Of a stretch of 7,349 nucleotides of DNA, positions 6,010-7,349 are shown piece after piece. Source of the DNA: Erysipelotrichaceae bacterium (GTDB lineage Bacteria; Bacillota_I; Bacilli_A; Erysipelotrichales; Erysipelotrichaceae); NCBI GenBank assembly GCA_021442745.1, contig JABUSI010000079.1, forward strand, positions 1-7,349. Reading direction: 5' to 3'. A program made the translations under genes and the position numbers. The notes under the pieces are model-generated. The model ran no database searches. It was not told where the DNA came from and saw nothing but the letters and a program-made list of their open reading frames with translations. Every line of letters starts with the position of its first letter. Positions within the stretch are counted from its first letter, which is position 1.

Positions 6010-7283
6010 AACGGGCTCTGGTATTGTGCGGAGGCGGTGCCAAAGGTGCTTACGAAGCCGGCGTATACAAAGCTCTTCAGCAGGCAAACCTGCAGTTTGA
6101 TATTGTCGTAGGAACGTCCATCGGAGCATTGAACGGTGCCCTGATTGCCCAGGGTGACATCAGGGAAATGATTGATTTATGGGAAAACCTGGAACTGGAT
6201 CAGGTTATGAACGAAGGCATCAATTTTGACCTCAACTTTGATGCCATGTATGAACAGCGGGAACAGTTTCCGAAATTCATCAAATCGTACATCACATCCA
6301 AAGGAGCCGACACCGAACCGTTGCGTCAGCGCATCCGTTCAATGGCCAACCCGAAGAAAATCAAACGCCGCGGGATTACGTACGGTTGCATCTGCGTCAG
6401 ATTTCCTTCCCTGGAACCGGTTTACATGACACTGGACGACATGCAGGAAGACGAGTATGCCGAATGGCTGATTGCCTCCAGCGCCTGCTTCCCGGCATTC
6501 CCCGTTCAGACCATCAACGGACAGAATTATATTGACGGCGGGTACTTTGACAACATGCCGATTCAGTTTGCGTATTCTCTGGGTGCCACGGAAATCATTG
6601 CCGTGGACTTGTTTAAGGAAACCCATCCGGAATATATCAGTCAGCCGGATATTACCTACATCCGTCCGTCCGAAGACATCGGATTTTTCCTGAATTTTGA
6701 AAACGAACGGTTCAAAAAAGTCATCGACATCGGATACAGGGACGGTTTAAAAGCCGTCGGACTGGCAAAAGGACACAAATATACGTTCTACAATTCCACC
6801 TGGACCCGACTTGGTGTACAGAAAACCTTGCAGCCGTTTCTCGATGCCATTCACCGGTATGACATGGAAGCAACACGACAAACGAAATATTTCATCAAAC
6901 CGAATTCCCTGTCCCCAACCTTAACGGTAATAAAGAACGCCATCGGCGAATATACGGACAAATCCGAATATCTGATTGCGATCAGTGAGCTGGCAGGAAC
7001 GATTTTCAGGATGGATCACACGCAGATTTACCATTACCACACCTTCCTGAAACAACTGAAGAAATCGGTAAAAGAAAAGCAGATGTGTTGTCAGCTGACC
7101 TTCGAGGCATCCAACCTGAGCGAACTGAAAACGCAGATTGCCAGTCTGGACGAACAGCAGGTCGTTTTATGGGCTATGAATCAGCTGCAATCCGAGACGC
7201 CGAACAACAAGCAGATGCAATGGATGTCCGCCTTGTATCCGAAATCCATGGCTGCAGCATTGTTTCTGACAACCTTATCATAA
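6006..7283 (+). CDS. Patatin-like phospholipase
   Basis: A 425-residue serine lipid acyl hydrolase of the patatin family, which cleaves acyl chains from phospholipids or other lipid esters with a Ser-Asp dyad. Visible motifs: oxyanion-hole loop CGGGAKGAYEAG (8-19), nucleophile elbow GTSIG (36-40, Ser38), and the catalytic Asp in DGGYFDNMP (177-185, Asp177). The patatin domain spans about 3-205. A segment with FENERFKK and GYRDG (231-247) resembles the tail of bacterial patatins. The remaining 175 or so residues (250-425) are largely charged and look helical; I do not recognise a named domain there. No signal peptide or transmembrane segment is evident, so a cytoplasmic or inner-leaflet role is likely. 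All catalytic residues are present, so the enzyme should be active. It is second in a two-gene unit, four bases overlapping the HAD phosphatase, and is followed at once by a terminator. The natural lipid is unknown. Confidence 0.92.
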   Translation: MKRALVLCGGGAKGAYEAGVYKALQQANLQFDIVVGTSIGALNGALIAQGDIREMIDLWENLELDQVMNEGINFDLNFDAMYEQREQFPKFIKSYITSKGADTEPLRQRIRSMANPKKIKRRGITYGCICVRFPSLEPVYMTLDDMQEDEYAEWLIASSACFPAFPVQTINGQNYIDGGYFDNMPIQFAYSLGATEIIAVDLFKETHPEYISQPDITYIRPSEDIGFFLNFENERFKKVIDIGYRDGLKAVGLAKGHKYTFYNSTWTRLGVQKTLQPFLDAIHRYDMEATRQTKYFIKPNSLSPTLTVIKNAIGEYTDKSEYLIAISELAGTIFRMDHTQIYHYHTFLKQLKKSVKEKQMCCQLTFEASNLSELKTQIASLDEQQVVLWAMNQLQSETPNNKQMQWMSALYPKSMAAALFLTTLS

Positions 7284-7285
7284 AG

Positions 7286-7311
7286 AAAATGCGGTTTTCA
7301 CCGCATTTTTT
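7286..7311 (+). terminator. Intrinsic terminator of the phosphatase-patatin operon
   Basis: A 10-bp perfect stem, AAAATGCGGT (7286-7295) with ACCGCATTTT (7300-7309), has the loop TTTC and a run of six T (7306-7311). It begins two bases after the TAA stop. The A-run on the left gives a TTTTCTTTA tail on the minus strand, so it may work in both directions. Confidence 0.9.
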
Positions 7312-7349
7312 ATAACAGGATAATCCGATTGTCTTTTGCCTTCTGCAAA

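Overview
The window looks like ordinary chromosome from an anaerobic, mid-GC member of the Bacillota (Firmicutes); Erysipelotrichia or a related gut lineage would fit. The reasons are strong AAGGAGG-type ribosome binding sites before several genes, near-consensus sigma-A type promoter elements, several intrinsic hairpin-plus-T terminators, and a full-length single-chain pyruvate:ferredoxin oxidoreductase, an enzyme typical of anaerobes. The taxonomic guess is inference; no rRNA or marker gene is present.

Layout: (1) bases 1-726, plus strand, the C-terminal two thirds of an alanine racemase (alr), cut by the window edge, with a terminator hairpin that includes its stop codon; (2) 801-1439, plus strand, a 212-residue flavodoxin-like protein with a C-terminal rubrerythrin-type rubredoxin domain; (3) 1441-1497, two hairpins back to back, one terminating each of the converging genes; (4) 1507-5004, minus strand, nifJ/por, a 1165-residue pyruvate:ferredoxin oxidoreductase with its own strong promoter; (5) 5005-5175, a divergent promoter region with two separate inverted repeats; (6) 5176-7283, plus strand, a translationally coupled pair (4-base ATGA overlap) encoding a HAD-family phosphatase and a patatin-like phospholipase, closed by a terminator at 7286-7311. 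The last 38 bases hold no gene that can be called with confidence.

How the genes may fit together: the oxidoreductase oxidises pyruvate to acetyl-CoA and passes low-potential electrons to ferredoxin or flavodoxin, while the converging neighbour is itself a flavodoxin/rubredoxin-type electron carrier. The two are separately transcribed, so any partnership is a hypothesis. The phosphatase-patatin pair is a true two-gene unit by structure and may act on lipids or lipid-derived phosphates. No mobile element, CRISPR array, tRNA, rRNA or riboswitch was recognised. I see no clearly new biological system; the most interesting points are the flavodoxin-rubredoxin fusion, the coupled phosphatase-patatin unit with an unassigned C-terminal region, and the inverted repeat over the nifJ promoter.
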